This document shows, one piece after another, positions 1 to 8,385 of a stretch of DNA of 64,000 nucleotides. Source of the stretch: UBA4744 sp963717135 (GTDB taxonomy: Bacteria > Actinomycetota > Acidimicrobiia > Spongiisociales > UBA4744); the NCBI GenBank assembly GCA_963717135.1, contig CAVQVN010000006.1:88121-152120 (forward strand), in the 5' to 3' direction. Under the pieces are notes generated by a model. That model was not told the DNA's origin, made no database searches, and saw only the letters and a list, made by a program, of their open reading frames with translations. The position numbers and the translations under genes are program-made. Numbering within the stretch: position 1 is the stretch's first letter; each line of letters starts with the position of its first letter.

Positions 1-905
1 TCCACCTCTGACACCGGGTACAACACGTCGCTGGAGATCCCGACCGCCAGGACGGGCGTGGTGATTCCTGCCAGAACATCGTCCAGCTCACCGCGTCCTC
101 GTGCCAGATCGTGGCCGTCCATGGCACCGACCAGGGTCAAGTACGAGTTGGCGTCAAATCGATCGACCAATTTCTTGCCCTGGTGGCGTAGGTACGACTG
201 AACGGCGAACCCGCCGGCCGATTCGCTCCGACCGAATTTGGTATCGAAGTTGTCCGGACTCCGGTAGGAGATCATGGCGATCATGCGGGCAGCCGCCAGG
301 CCATCGACCGGCCCTTCTCCCGGTCGGTAGCCCCCGTCCTTGAATCCCGGGTCGGCGGTGATGGCGGCTCGCTGGGCGTCGGAAAAAGCGAGACTCCAGG
401 CCGACTGGTTCGGACCGGCGCCGATCGACACGACCCCACCCACCCGATCCGGGAACCCGAAAGCCCACTCGAGGGCTTGCATCCCTCCCAGGGATCCCCC
501 AATGACCAGGTTGAGTAGATCCACTCCCAGGTGATCCAGCAGGCTCGCCTGCAGAGCGACCATGTCACGGATCGAGACATCGGGGAATCCCCCACCGTAG
601 GTGCCGACCGTTCCCGGTCTGATCGACGCCGGTCCGGTTGTGCCGTAGCAACTGCCCAGGACGTTCGACGAAATAATGAAGTCACGATCCGGATCCAGGG
701 TCCGGCCGGGACCGAACAGGCCGGCCCACCAGTCGTCGGCGTCGGCGTTTCCGGTCAGCGCGTGGCACACCAACGTGGCGCGGGATTGCCACCTACCCCA
801 GGTTCGGTAAGCCACCCGGACCCCTCTGAGAGATTGCCCCCCTTCCAGAGCGAAGACCCCCGGGACATCGAAGAACCGCGTCTCCGCCGAAAAGGTTCCG
901 GTCAT
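1..905 (-). CDS. metX: Homoserine O-acetyltransferase (partial, 3' end beyond the window)
   Basis: Acylates the hydroxyl of homoserine to activate it for direct sulfhydrylation by the adjacent MetY; cytoplasmic methionine synthesis. About 301 N-terminal residues are visible and the C-terminus lies off the left edge. The alpha/beta-hydrolase nucleophile elbow IGGSLGGMQ places the catalytic Ser at about residue 138, and the family motif NVLGSCYGTTGP is at about 81-92. The ATG at 903-905 overlaps the metY stop in an ATGA arrangement, so the two are translationally coupled with metY upstream. Acetyl versus succinyl donor preference cannot be told from this part. Family assignment is secure. Confidence 0.93.
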   Translation of the reverse strand, partial: MTGTFSAETRFFDVPGVFALEGGQSLRGVRVAYRTWGRWQSRATLVCHALTGNADADDWWAGLFGPGRTLDPDRDFIISSNVLGSCYGTTGPASIRPGTVGTYGGGFPDVSIRDMVALQASLLDHLGVDLLNLVIGGSLGGMQALEWAFGFPDRVGGVVSIGAGPNQSAWSLAFSDAQRAAITADPGFKDGGYRPGEGPVDGLAAARMIAMISYRSPDNFDTKFGRSESAGGFAVQSYLRHQGKKLVDRFDANSYLTLVGAMDGHDLARGRGELDDVLAGITTPVLAVGISSDVLYPVSEV

Positions 906-2221
906 GCCGCGTTCTCCTTTTGGACGGATTTGTGGAATGCCTGCTCGAAGTCGGCGACGATATCGTCGATGTGTTCGATACCGACCGAAACCCTGATCTG
1001 GTCTGAGCGGACTCCGGCCGCTGCCTGCTCCTCGGAGGTCAATTGCCGGTGGGTCGTGGAACCGGGATGAATGACCAGGGTCTTGGCGTCGCCAACGTTG
1101 GCCAGATGCGAAGCGAGTTCTACCGACTCGATGAACCGTTTCGCCGCCGCGTCTCCACCGCGTATCCCGAACGTGAGAACCGCCCCGAAGCCGTTCCGCA
1201 GAAAGCGCTTGGCGTTGAGATGGTAGGGGTGGGTCTCCAGCCCCGGATAGTCGACCCAGGCCACCGACTCGTGGGATTCGAGCCATCCGGCCAGTTCGAG
1301 CGCATTGTCGACATGACGTTGCACCCGCAGCGACAGGGTTTCCAGCCCCTGGAGAAAGAGGAAGGCGTTGAACGGGCTGAGGGCCGTGCCCAGATCCCGC
1401 AGACCCTCCACTCTGGCCCTGATCGCGAAGGCGATGTTCCCGAACGGTCCGTCGGGCCCGAACGTGTCGGCAAACACGAGGCCGTGATAACCCGGGGAGG
1501 GCTCTGTGAAGGCCGGGAAGCGGCCGTTGCGCCAATCGAAATTGCCCGAGTCGACGATCACCCCACCGATCGACGTGCCGTGGCCGCCGATCCACTTGGT
1601 TGCCGAAGCGACCACAATGTCGGCGCCATGGTCGATGGGCCGGCATAAATATCCTGCCGCTCCGAAAGTGTTGTCGACCACCACCGGTACCCCCCGGAGA
1701 TGAGCGGTGGCGGCGATGGCGGGAATGTCCGGCACGTTGAAGCGAGGGTTGCCGATGGTCTCCAGATACACCGCTTTGGTTCTGGCATCGATGTGTTCTG
1801 CGAACCGGGCGGGGTCGTCTCCCTCGACGAACCGAACCTCGATACCGAGGCGGGCAAAGGCCACCTTGAACTGGTTGTAGGTTCCTCCATACAGGAAACT
1901 GGTCGACACGATGTTGTCGCCGGCCTCGGCGATAGTCGTCAAGGCGGTCAACTGGGCCGCCTGTCCACTCGAAGTCGCCACCCCGGCCACCCCTCCTTCG
2001 AGAGCCGCGACCCGCTTCTCGAAAACGTCGGTAGTGGGATTCATGATCCGGGTGTAGATGTTCCCGAACTCTTCCAGCCCGAAAAGGCGAGCGCCATGAT
2101 CGGTGTCGTCAAACGTGAACGACGTTGTCTGATAGATCGGCACAGCCCGGGCGTTGGTGCCCGGGGCCGGTTCCTGACCGGCGTGGACCTGGAGGGTTTC
2201 GAATCGGTGGCCGGTTGACAT
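902..2221 (-). CDS. metY: O-acetylhomoserine sulfhydrylase (Cys/Met metabolism PLP enzyme)
   Basis: Converts O-acyl-homoserine plus sulfide to homocysteine. The 439-residue length is normal for the MetY branch, longer than MetB/MetC. The PLP lysine is in SATKWIGGHGTSIGG at about residue 209, and the aspartate-containing VVDNTFGAAGYLCRP precedes it. An A/G-rich stretch CAGAGGAGC stands before the ATG. It is the first gene of a metY-metX operon; about 280 bases of non-coding leader separate it from lysA and contain competing stem-loops annotated separately. Highly confident. Confidence 0.95.
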   Translation of the reverse strand: MSTGHRFETLQVHAGQEPAPGTNARAVPIYQTTSFTFDDTDHGARLFGLEEFGNIYTRIMNPTTDVFEKRVAALEGGVAGVATSSGQAAQLTALTTIAEAGDNIVSTSFLYGGTYNQFKVAFARLGIEVRFVEGDDPARFAEHIDARTKAVYLETIGNPRFNVPDIPAIAATAHLRGVPVVVDNTFGAAGYLCRPIDHGADIVVASATKWIGGHGTSIGGVIVDSGNFDWRNGRFPAFTEPSPGYHGLVFADTFGPDGPFGNIAFAIRARVEGLRDLGTALSPFNAFLFLQGLETLSLRVQRHVDNALELAGWLESHESVAWVDYPGLETHPYHLNAKRFLRNGFGAVLTFGIRGGDAAAKRFIESVELASHLANVGDAKTLVIHPGSTTHRQLTSEEQAAAGVRSDQIRVSVGIEHIDDIVADFEQAFHKSVQKENAA

Positions 2222-2310
2222 GATGGGTGCTCCTCTGGTGAGGGATCATCCGGCACCGGCCCGAGAATCGAAACGATCCGCAACCGTTGCCGGTGCGGAT
2301 CCACTGTTGG
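2222..2310 (-). promoter_or_regulatory. metYX leader with overlapping, mutually exclusive stems
   Basis: Read on the minus strand, GATCCGCA (2294-2301) pairs perfectly with TGCGGATC (2275-2282), eight base pairs. The overlapping GCACCGGC pairs perfectly with GCCGGTGC nearer the start codon (about 2249-2256). The order A-B-A'-B' with shared bases allows either an H-type pseudoknot or a switch between two hairpins directly before metY. Methionine genes are often controlled by S-adenosylmethionine riboswitches; fragments such as CCGGCAAC and GGTGCC recall SAM-I/IV cores, but no full match is visible. Control of metY is inference. Confidence 0.35.
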
Positions 2311-2498
2311 TTCTTATGTTGGCGCTGCTAAACGTCTCGTCCGCACGGCTCTTGGGGGGCCGCGCACATCATTCGGGACGTATCCAGGGCAAACATGTTG
2401 GGCGGGAGCCTATCCGACCGGCAGTGACCGGTCAACCATTTGTTTGAATCGAGAACCGGCCGCCTGTCGCAATCTCCATCCCCGGTGTCACGGGGCGG

Positions 2499-3845
2499 TC
2501 ACAAATCCTGCTGGATCAAGTCGTCGTGGACTTGCCGCCGCACTACCAGCCGGGCCTCGCCGTTACGCACGAACACCACCGCCGGCCGCAAGACCTTGTT
2601 GTAGTTCGACCCCATCGAATGACCGTAGGCGCCGGTGACCGGTGTGCACAGCACATCTCCCACCCGCAGATCGGCCGGTACCCGAGCGTCGTGCACCAGC
2701 ACGTCCCCGGACTCGCAGTGTTTGCCGACCACGGTGACGCGTTTCGGCCGTTCGGCCAGGGTCGCCCGGGGAAGGAAAGCTTCATAGCCGCTTCCGTAGA
2801 GGACCGGCCGGGGATTGTCGCTCATCCCGCCGTCGACCGCCACATACGTGCGGATCCCCGGCAGTTCCTTGACCGTCCCCACCCGGTAGAGCGTCACCGC
2901 CGCGTCGGCCACGATGGCCCGTCCGGGTTCGGCCGTGATCCGGGAGCTGATTCCGGCGTCCGTGCAGGCATTACACAGGGCGTTCCCCCAGTCGGTGATC
3001 GTGGGGGCTTGTTCCCCCTCAACGTAGGCGACGCCCAACCCGCCCCCGAAGCTCAATTCGGGGAGGCCCAACGGCTTCGCAAATTCTGCCACCGTCTCGA
3101 CTGCCCGCAGAAACGAATCGACCCGAAAGATCTGGCTGCCGATGTGCACGTGGATTCCGAGAAGCTCGACGGCGGGCAAAGAAGCGAGACGCTCGACCGC
3201 GGCACGGGCCTTGCCCGTCGAGACCGTGAACCCGAATTTGGTGTCTTCCTGCCCGGTCGACAAATAGTGATGGGTATGAGCTTCGACGCCGGGCGCTACC
3301 CGGACCAGGGCCCGAACGGGCCCCAGTCCTTCGGCCAACAGGCTTTCCAGCCGGTCGATCTCGTCGAAGGAGTCGACGACCACTCGCCCAACCCCCTCTT
3401 GCAGGCCGTAACGGAGTTCGGCCGCCGACTTGTTGTTGCCGTGCAGCACCAGCCTCTCGGCCGGGACCCCGGCCGCCCGGGCCACGAACAGTTCGCCCCC
3501 GCTCGCCACGTCAAGGTGCATGCCCTCCTCATAGGCCAGCGACGCCATCGCCTTGCAGAGAAACGCCTTGGTGGCGTAGGCGACCCCCGGGCCAAACGTG
3601 GCCACCGCCTCCCGACAGCGGTCGCGCAAGTGGTCCTCGTCGTATACGAACAGCGGCGTCCCGAACTCGTCGGCCAGGTCGATCAGATCGAGCCCGGCGA
3701 TTGCCAGCCGTCCATCCGGCCCGATCGTTGCGTTATCGGGAAGCAACTCGCGCGACACAGCCGTCGCCGGCTCGTCTCGAGCCGCCCGCGCCTGTTCCGT
3801 TCTGCCTATCTCGTTTCCGACGTTGGGGTCAAGCAAACCAATCAC
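2499..3845 (-). CDS. lysA: Diaminopimelate decarboxylase
   Basis: Final step of lysine synthesis: PLP-dependent decarboxylation of meso-diaminopimelate. The alanine-racemase-type barrel carries the PLP lysine in AYATKAFLCKAM (about residue 93), the HVHIGSQIF motif, the EPGRAIVADA stretch and a C-terminal CESGDVLVHD segment with the substrate-site Cys. The longest frame begins at a GTG inside a 93-bp repeat that also occurs before argC, so the first ~29 residues may not be translated; an internal GTG near 3758, giving VSRELLPDNAT, is a credible real start. It stands alone between argD and metY. Confidence 0.93.
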   Translation of the reverse strand: MIGLLDPNVGNEIGRTEQARAARDEPATAVSRELLPDNATIGPDGRLAIAGLDLIDLADEFGTPLFVYDEDHLRDRCREAVATFGPGVAYATKAFLCKAMASLAYEEGMHLDVASGGELFVARAAGVPAERLVLHGNNKSAAELRYGLQEGVGRVVVDSFDEIDRLESLLAEGLGPVRALVRVAPGVEAHTHHYLSTGQEDTKFGFTVSTGKARAAVERLASLPAVELLGIHVHIGSQIFRVDSFLRAVETVAEFAKPLGLPELSFGGGLGVAYVEGEQAPTITDWGNALCNACTDAGISSRITAEPGRAIVADAAVTLYRVGTVKELPGIRTYVAVDGGMSDNPRPVLYGSGYEAFLPRATLAERPKRVTVVGKHCESGDVLVHDARVPADLRVGDVLCTPVTGAYGHSMGSNYNKVLRPAVVFVRNGEARLVVRRQVHDDLIQQDL

Positions 3846-3892
3846 TCCGCATAGACGACCACCCTAGGACCCATCCCCGTCACCGAGGAGCC
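3800..3892 (-). repeat. 93-bp dispersed repeat, copy A (upstream of lysA)
   Basis: This segment matches 8251-8343 over 93 bases without gaps at roughly 86 percent by eye. The longest identical core is about 22 bases, from GACGTTGGGG into TCAAGCAAACC, followed by shared ATCACTCCG and GACGACCACC blocks. It covers the last codons of argD, the argD-lysA gap and the possible lysA N-terminus. Both copies have the same orientation relative to transcription and both sit just upstream of a minus-strand amino-acid operon. Confidence 0.8.
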
Positions 3893-5070
3893 GGCTCGCC
3901 GGACAGGGCGCGTCCGACCAGGGTGATCGCTTCGTCGATCTCGGCGGGCGTGACGATCAGCGGGGGCACGAAGCGGACCACGTCGGGGCCGGCCGGACAG
4001 GTGAGCAGCCCCAGACGGTGGAGTGATCCCACCAGGTCGGATGCTCGGGGTCCTGCCAGAACCAGGCCTTGCATGAGGCCCCGGCCCCGCACCGCCGCCA
4101 CCCCCGGATCTTCGGCCGCCAGGAGCTCCAGGCCTCTCTGTAGCCGGTCGCCGGCGGCCACCACCCCGTCGAGAAATCCGTCGCCGAGAACCACGTCGAG
4201 CACTGCACCGGCCACCGAGGCCACCAGCGGACCACCGCCGAACGTCGAAGCGTGATCGCCCGGCTCAAATACGTCGGCCGCCTCGCCGCGGGCGAGCAAA
4301 GCTCCCATGGGTAGCCCACCGGCGAGTGCCTTGGCGGTGGTGACCGCGTCGGGGAGCACCGCCTCCGCTTGGAAGGCGAACAGGCTCCCGGTTCGCCCAA
4401 TCCCACTCTGTACTTCGTCGAAGACGAGTAATGCCCCGACGGCGTCGCAGGCCTCGCGCAGATGGGCAAGCCAGCCCGGTGGAGAAGGCCTCACCCCGCC
4501 CTCTCCCTGCACCGGTTCCACGATCACCATCGCGGTCCGGTCGTCGATGCGGACCGGCTCACCGAAAGGCAGAATGTCGACGTCGGGAAGCAGGGGACGG
4601 AACGGCTCCTGGTAGCGGCGCCGGGCTGTGACCGACAACGCCCCCAGCGTGCGCCCGTGGAACGATCCCTCGAAGCAGACGATCCGGCTTCGCCCCGGCC
4701 GTGCCTTGCGGCTCAGCTTGATGGCCGCCTCCACCGACTCGGCGCCTGAGTTGCAGAAAAAGGCACGGTCCATGTCCGCAGCCGCGGTGAGCCGCTCCGC
4801 AAGCCGCACCATCGGCTCGGTCCAGTAGAGATTGCTCACGTGGATCAGACCGGCGGCCCCCCGGCGAAGGGCGTCGACTACCGCCGGGTGGGCATGACCC
4901 AGGGCCGACACCGCGATCCCTGCGACGAAATCGAGGTAGGTGCGGCCGGCCGAGTCGGCGACCCTGCATCCCGACCCGGATACCAGTTCGATCGGATACC
5001 GGTCGTATGTGGACTGCAACACAGCACCACCCCGGGGGGCCAGCGTCCCCGCCCACTCCGGGGTGATCAC
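3880..5070 (-). CDS. argD: Acetylornithine aminotransferase
   Basis: Class-III PLP aminotransferase for N-acetylglutamate semialdehyde to N-acetylornithine; may also act on succinyl-diaminopimelate semialdehyde in lysine synthesis, which would suit lysA next door. It has 396 residues. Visible motifs are GSFHGRTLG (about 136-143), the PLP-contacting LLVFDEVQSGIGRTG (about 214-228) and the PLP lysine in TTAKALAGGLPMG (Lys247). Its start overlaps the argB stop by four bases. It is the last gene of the argC-J-B-D operon. Confidence 0.94.
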   Translation of the reverse strand: MITPEWAGTLAPRGGAVLQSTYDRYPIELVSGSGCRVADSAGRTYLDFVAGIAVSALGHAHPAVVDALRRGAAGLIHVSNLYWTEPMVRLAERLTAAADMDRAFFCNSGAESVEAAIKLSRKARPGRSRIVCFEGSFHGRTLGALSVTARRRYQEPFRPLLPDVDILPFGEPVRIDDRTAMVIVEPVQGEGGVRPSPPGWLAHLREACDAVGALLVFDEVQSGIGRTGSLFAFQAEAVLPDAVTTAKALAGGLPMGALLARGEAADVFEPGDHASTFGGGPLVASVAGAVLDVVLGDGFLDGVVAAGDRLQRGLELLAAEDPGVAAVRGRGLMQGLVLAGPRASDLVGSLHRLGLLTCPAGPDVVRFVPPLIVTPAEIDEAITLVGRALSGEPAPR

Positions 5071-5951
5071 GTGCCCACCACCAGCGTCCCGGTCCCGTGG
5101 TCGGACAGCAGCTCCCGCACCAGGGCGTGGCGCTCCCGGCCGTCCACCAGATGTACCCGGGGGACCCCGGCGTGGAGAGCGCCCACCGCCGACTCCAGCT
5201 TGGGACGCATTCCGCCGCCGGCGACTCCCGAAGCGACCAGGCGGGCCGCTTCCTCACCGGTCACCACCCGCCGTACCTCGCCGTCGACGATGACCCCCTG
5301 CACGTCCGAAAGGAATACCGCCACAGCCGCTCCGATCGCCCCGGCGACCGCCCCGGCGACTACGTCGGCGTTTATGTTGTGGGGCTGCCCGTTGGTATCG
5401 GCGGCCGTGGAGGACAGTACCGGGATGTAGCCGTTGTCGACCAGCAGCCGCAACAGAGTGGCGTCCACCCCTTCCACCAGGCCGACGAACCCGATGTCGG
5501 ACCCGTTCGGACGGTGGCGCACCACCGTCAGAGTCCCCGCGTCGGTGCCGGACAAGCCGACCGCCCGACCCCCCGCCCGCTGGAGCAGCGACACCACCTG
5601 CTTGTTCACCCGGCCGGAAAGGACCATCTCGGCGACCTCCGCTGCCTCGGCGTCGGTCTCCCGATGGCCGTCCACGAACCGGGACTCGATCCCCATTCGC
5701 TCCATCGTCCGGGTCAGCGCCGGGCCGCCCCCGTGCACGACCACCGTCCGCACCCCCGCCTGCTGCAGCAACACCAGATCCGCGGCCCACGACGCGGCAG
5801 TCTCCGGCCCTTCCATTGCCGCTCCGCCGATCTTGACGACGACCGTTGCACCCCGGAGTTCGAGGAGCCGCCCTCGACCGGCCGGTGGGGCGGCCGCCCG
5901 CGCCAGCAGTTCGTCGAGCGCCCTCTCGAGGTCAGGTCCGGTATCCGGCAT
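5067..5951 (-). CDS. argB: N-acetylglutamate kinase
   Basis: Phosphorylates N-acetylglutamate, the usual point of arginine feedback control. The amino-acid-kinase fold is clear from VVVKIGGAAM near the N-terminus, VVVHGGGPALTRTMERMG and the C-terminal GGGMRPKLESAVGAL. It has 294 residues. The N-terminal helix before the kinase core (residues 1-28) is of the kind associated with arginine-sensitive hexameric enzymes; sensitivity here is inference. It overlaps argJ by 20 bases at its start and argD by four at its end. Confidence 0.95.
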   Translation of the reverse strand: MPDTGPDLERALDELLARAAAPPAGRGRLLELRGATVVVKIGGAAMEGPETAASWAADLVLLQQAGVRTVVVHGGGPALTRTMERMGIESRFVDGHRETDAEAAEVAEMVLSGRVNKQVVSLLQRAGGRAVGLSGTDAGTLTVVRHRPNGSDIGFVGLVEGVDATLLRLLVDNGYIPVLSSTAADTNGQPHNINADVVAGAVAGAIGAAVAVFLSDVQGVIVDGEVRRVVTGEEAARLVASGVAGGGMRPKLESAVGALHAGVPRVHLVDGRERHALVRELLSDHGTGTLVVGT

Positions 5952-7131
5952 TGATATCTACGTAACGGCCGTTGATGTCACAGGTCCAGGTGAGTGCCCC
6001 CTCATCGCCCAATCCCAGATCGAGATGTATCTCCACCTCGTTTTGCGACAGCCGGTGGGTCGCCTCACCCTCGGAAAAATCAGACAGATACCCGGGAGCC
6101 AGCACTTCGAGACCCCCGAGGCGCAACGTCATGCGCTCCCCCCTCACCGGGACACCTGCCCGTCCCGCCGCGGCAACGACCCGCCCCCAGTTGGCATCTG
6201 CCCCGTAGACCGCGGTTTTGACCAACAGCGACGTAGATACCGTCCGCGCCACGGCTAGGGCATCCGCCTCGGTCGCCGCCCCGGTCACCCGCACTGTGAT
6301 CAGCCTGGTCGCCCCTTCCCCGTCACGGGCCACCTCCTTGGCCAGGTCCACCAGCACCGTCGTCAGCGCCGATTCGAACCCGGCCTCCTCGACGCTTCCC
6401 ACCTCGACGCCGGCCGTGGCGTTGGCCAGCACAATGATCATGTCGTTGGTAGACGTGTCGCCGTCCACTGTGATCCGGTTGAACGAGCGGTCGACCGCCC
6501 GCCGCAAGATCGGCTGAAGCCGGTCGACGGCAATGGCGGCGTCGGTCGTCACGAACCCCAAGGTGGTCGCCAGGTCGGGATGGATCATCCCCGAACCTTT
6601 CGCCATCCCCCCGACGGTGTACACGCCGCTCGGACCCTCGACCCATTGCACCGTCTCTTTGATGTGGGTATCGGTGGTGAGGATCGCCCTGGCTGCGGCC
6701 GGGCCTCCGTCGATCGACAGGCGCTCCACCGCCAGGGGCAGGCCCTCGGCAAGACGGTCGAGCGGCAACTGCACCCCGATCACCCCGGTCGAGCCGACCA
6801 GCACATCGCCGGGTTCGAAGCCGAGCAACCGGCCGGTCTCCGCCGCCATCCACTCTGCGGCCCGATCGCCCTGCTCCCCCGTGCAGGCATTGGCTACCCC
6901 CGAATTCACCACGATCGCCCGGGCCCGGCCCCCATTCCGCTCCAGCACCGCTTGGTTATGAAGCAGGGGGGCCGCCTGCACCGCGTTGGTCGTGTATACC
7001 GCCGCCGCCACCGCCGGCCGATCCGACACCACCAGCGCCAGATCCGGCTTGTGGTTGCGGATCCCGCAGTGCACCCCCGAGGCCCGGTAGCCCTCAGGAG
7101 CCGTCACCCCGACTCTGCTCCGGATGATCAC
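5932..7131 (-). CDS. argJ: Bifunctional ornithine acetyltransferase / N-acetylglutamate synthase
   Basis: Transfers the acetyl group from acetylornithine back to glutamate, recycling it. ArgJ matures by self-cleavage before a Thr; here the site is in KGSGMIHPDLATTLGF, with Thr about residue 189. The Met of the common ATML form is Thr, a conservative variant. I place the start at the GTG at 7129-7131, which overlaps the argC stop as GTGA; the longer frame to 7179 would run deep into argC. No separate argA is present, consistent with a cyclic pathway, although argF, G and H are not in the window. Confidence 0.93.
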   Translation of the reverse strand: MIIRSRVGVTAPEGYRASGVHCGIRNHKPDLALVVSDRPAVAAAVYTTNAVQAAPLLHNQAVLERNGGRARAIVVNSGVANACTGEQGDRAAEWMAAETGRLLGFEPGDVLVGSTGVIGVQLPLDRLAEGLPLAVERLSIDGGPAAARAILTTDTHIKETVQWVEGPSGVYTVGGMAKGSGMIHPDLATTLGFVTTDAAIAVDRLQPILRRAVDRSFNRITVDGDTSTNDMIIVLANATAGVEVGSVEEAGFESALTTVLVDLAKEVARDGEGATRLITVRVTGAATEADALAVARTVSTSLLVKTAVYGADANWGRVVAAAGRAGVPVRGERMTLRLGGLEVLAPGYLSDFSEGEATHRLSQNEVEIHLDLGLGDEGALTWTCDINGRYVDINAGYRT

Positions 7132-8165
7132 GACACCACCTTCCCACCCGGTAGCCCGGCAGTCTCGGCAAGCCCCCACACCCGATTGAACACCTGCACC
7201 GCTTGCCCCGCCGCTCCCTTCAACAGGTTGTCGATCACCGCGACGACAACGAGGGTTCCTGCGGCGGTATCGACTACCGGTGCCAGCTCACAGACGTTGG
7301 TTCCCACCACGTTCCTGATGGCCGGGAGCCGGTCGGCCGAATCGACAATCCTTACGAACGGAGCCCCGGCGTAGGTTTCCCGGTAATGGGCCAGCACCTC
7401 CGCCTGGGAGGTCGGGCCGGTGAGCGGCATGACCACCGTTGCCAGGATTCCCCTCTCGATGGGGATCAGGTGCGGGACGAAGGTCAGCCGGATGGGCCGC
7501 CCCGCGTAGCGCTCCAGACCCGCCACCATCTCGGGAACGTGCTGATGGGCCGCGATCCGGTACGCCCGAGCATCTCCGTACATCTCGGAGAAGCTCAGCG
7601 CGACCTTGCCCGACCGCCCGGCACCGGAGGTCCCCGACATCGCAGTGACCGTGATCGACGAGCCCGAGCCGTCGAGGCGCAGAGCCGGGGCGGCCGCCAG
7701 GTGGACGGCGGTCGGGTAGCAGCCCGGGCAGGCGACCAGCGGAGCGCCGGGCAGTTCGCTGCCAAAGAGTTCGGGAAGGCCGTAGACCGCTCTCCCGAGC
7801 AACTCGGGAACGGGATGCTCGCGCCGGTACCACGACCGGTAGATGTCGGGATCCGAGAGCCGGAGGTCACCCGACAGATCGATGACGCTCCCCACCCGGT
7901 CGAGGAGGGCCATGGCCGCCGGGGCCGACTCGCCGTGCGGGAGGGCCAGGAACACCGCGTCCAGGCCTGCGAGCCGATCCGGCTCCCACGGGCCTATCTC
8001 CCCTCGGAAGAGGTGGGCCCGGGCGGGGTACAGTTCCTCCCAGCGGCGGCCCGCCGAGCCGGCGCCCATGACGACCTCTACCGAGACCTCCGGATGACCG
8101 CCGAGCAGACCCACGAGTTCGGCGCCGGAATAGCCGGATGCCCCAACGACGGCGGTGCGGATCAC
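7128..8165 (-). CDS. argC: N-acetyl-gamma-glutamyl-phosphate reductase
   Basis: NADPH-dependent reduction of acetylglutamyl phosphate to the semialdehyde. The Rossmann motif GASGYSGAELVGLL opens the protein and the catalytic Cys lies in VACPGCYPTAV (about residue 149). The downstream HQHVPEM motif is also present. At 345 residues it is typical. First gene of the arg operon; about 220 bases upstream contain repeat copy B. No ArgR gene or clear ARG box was recognised in the window. Confidence 0.95.
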   Translation of the reverse strand: MIRTAVVGASGYSGAELVGLLGGHPEVSVEVVMGAGSAGRRWEELYPARAHLFRGEIGPWEPDRLAGLDAVFLALPHGESAPAAMALLDRVGSVIDLSGDLRLSDPDIYRSWYRREHPVPELLGRAVYGLPELFGSELPGAPLVACPGCYPTAVHLAAAPALRLDGSGSSITVTAMSGTSGAGRSGKVALSFSEMYGDARAYRIAAHQHVPEMVAGLERYAGRPIRLTFVPHLIPIERGILATVVMPLTGPTSQAEVLAHYRETYAGAPFVRIVDSADRLPAIRNVVGTNVCELAPVVDTAAGTLVVVAVIDNLLKGAAGQAVQVFNRVWGLAETAGLPGGKVVS

Positions 8166-8250
8166 GGTTATTCCTTGGGACGGGAACAGGGTGGAGCGAA
8201 GATAAGGCCCCGGGTCCCAGAACGCAACTCTTGCAGATCCGCCTGCCCCC

Positions 8251-8343
8251 TTCTGCCCATCTCGTTTTCGACGTTGGGGTCAAGCAAACCGATCACTCCG
8301 TTTGGACGACCACCTCAAGACCGACCCCCATCATCGAGGAGCC
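8251..8343 (-). repeat. 93-bp dispersed repeat, copy B (upstream of argC)
   Basis: Second copy of the element at 3800-3892. It lies between the hisIE stop and the argC start, in the arg operon leader. On the minus strand both copies keep a frame open from a GTG that reads VIGLLDPNV(G/E)NE; here that frame runs to a stop just before argC, giving about 43 residues. The match includes non-coding parts and many changes are synonymous-type, so a short peptide, an RNA leader or a small mobile repeat are all possible. Confidence 0.8.
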
Positions 8344-8385
8344 AGGCGGCGGCAACGCCGTCGCACGAAGGATCTCGGTCGTGTC

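Noticed and set aside
2526..3854. Long plus-strand frame (442 codons) opposite lysA
   Set aside because: Antisense shadow of a GC-rich gene; no family features, while the minus strand encodes clear diaminopimelate decarboxylase motifs.
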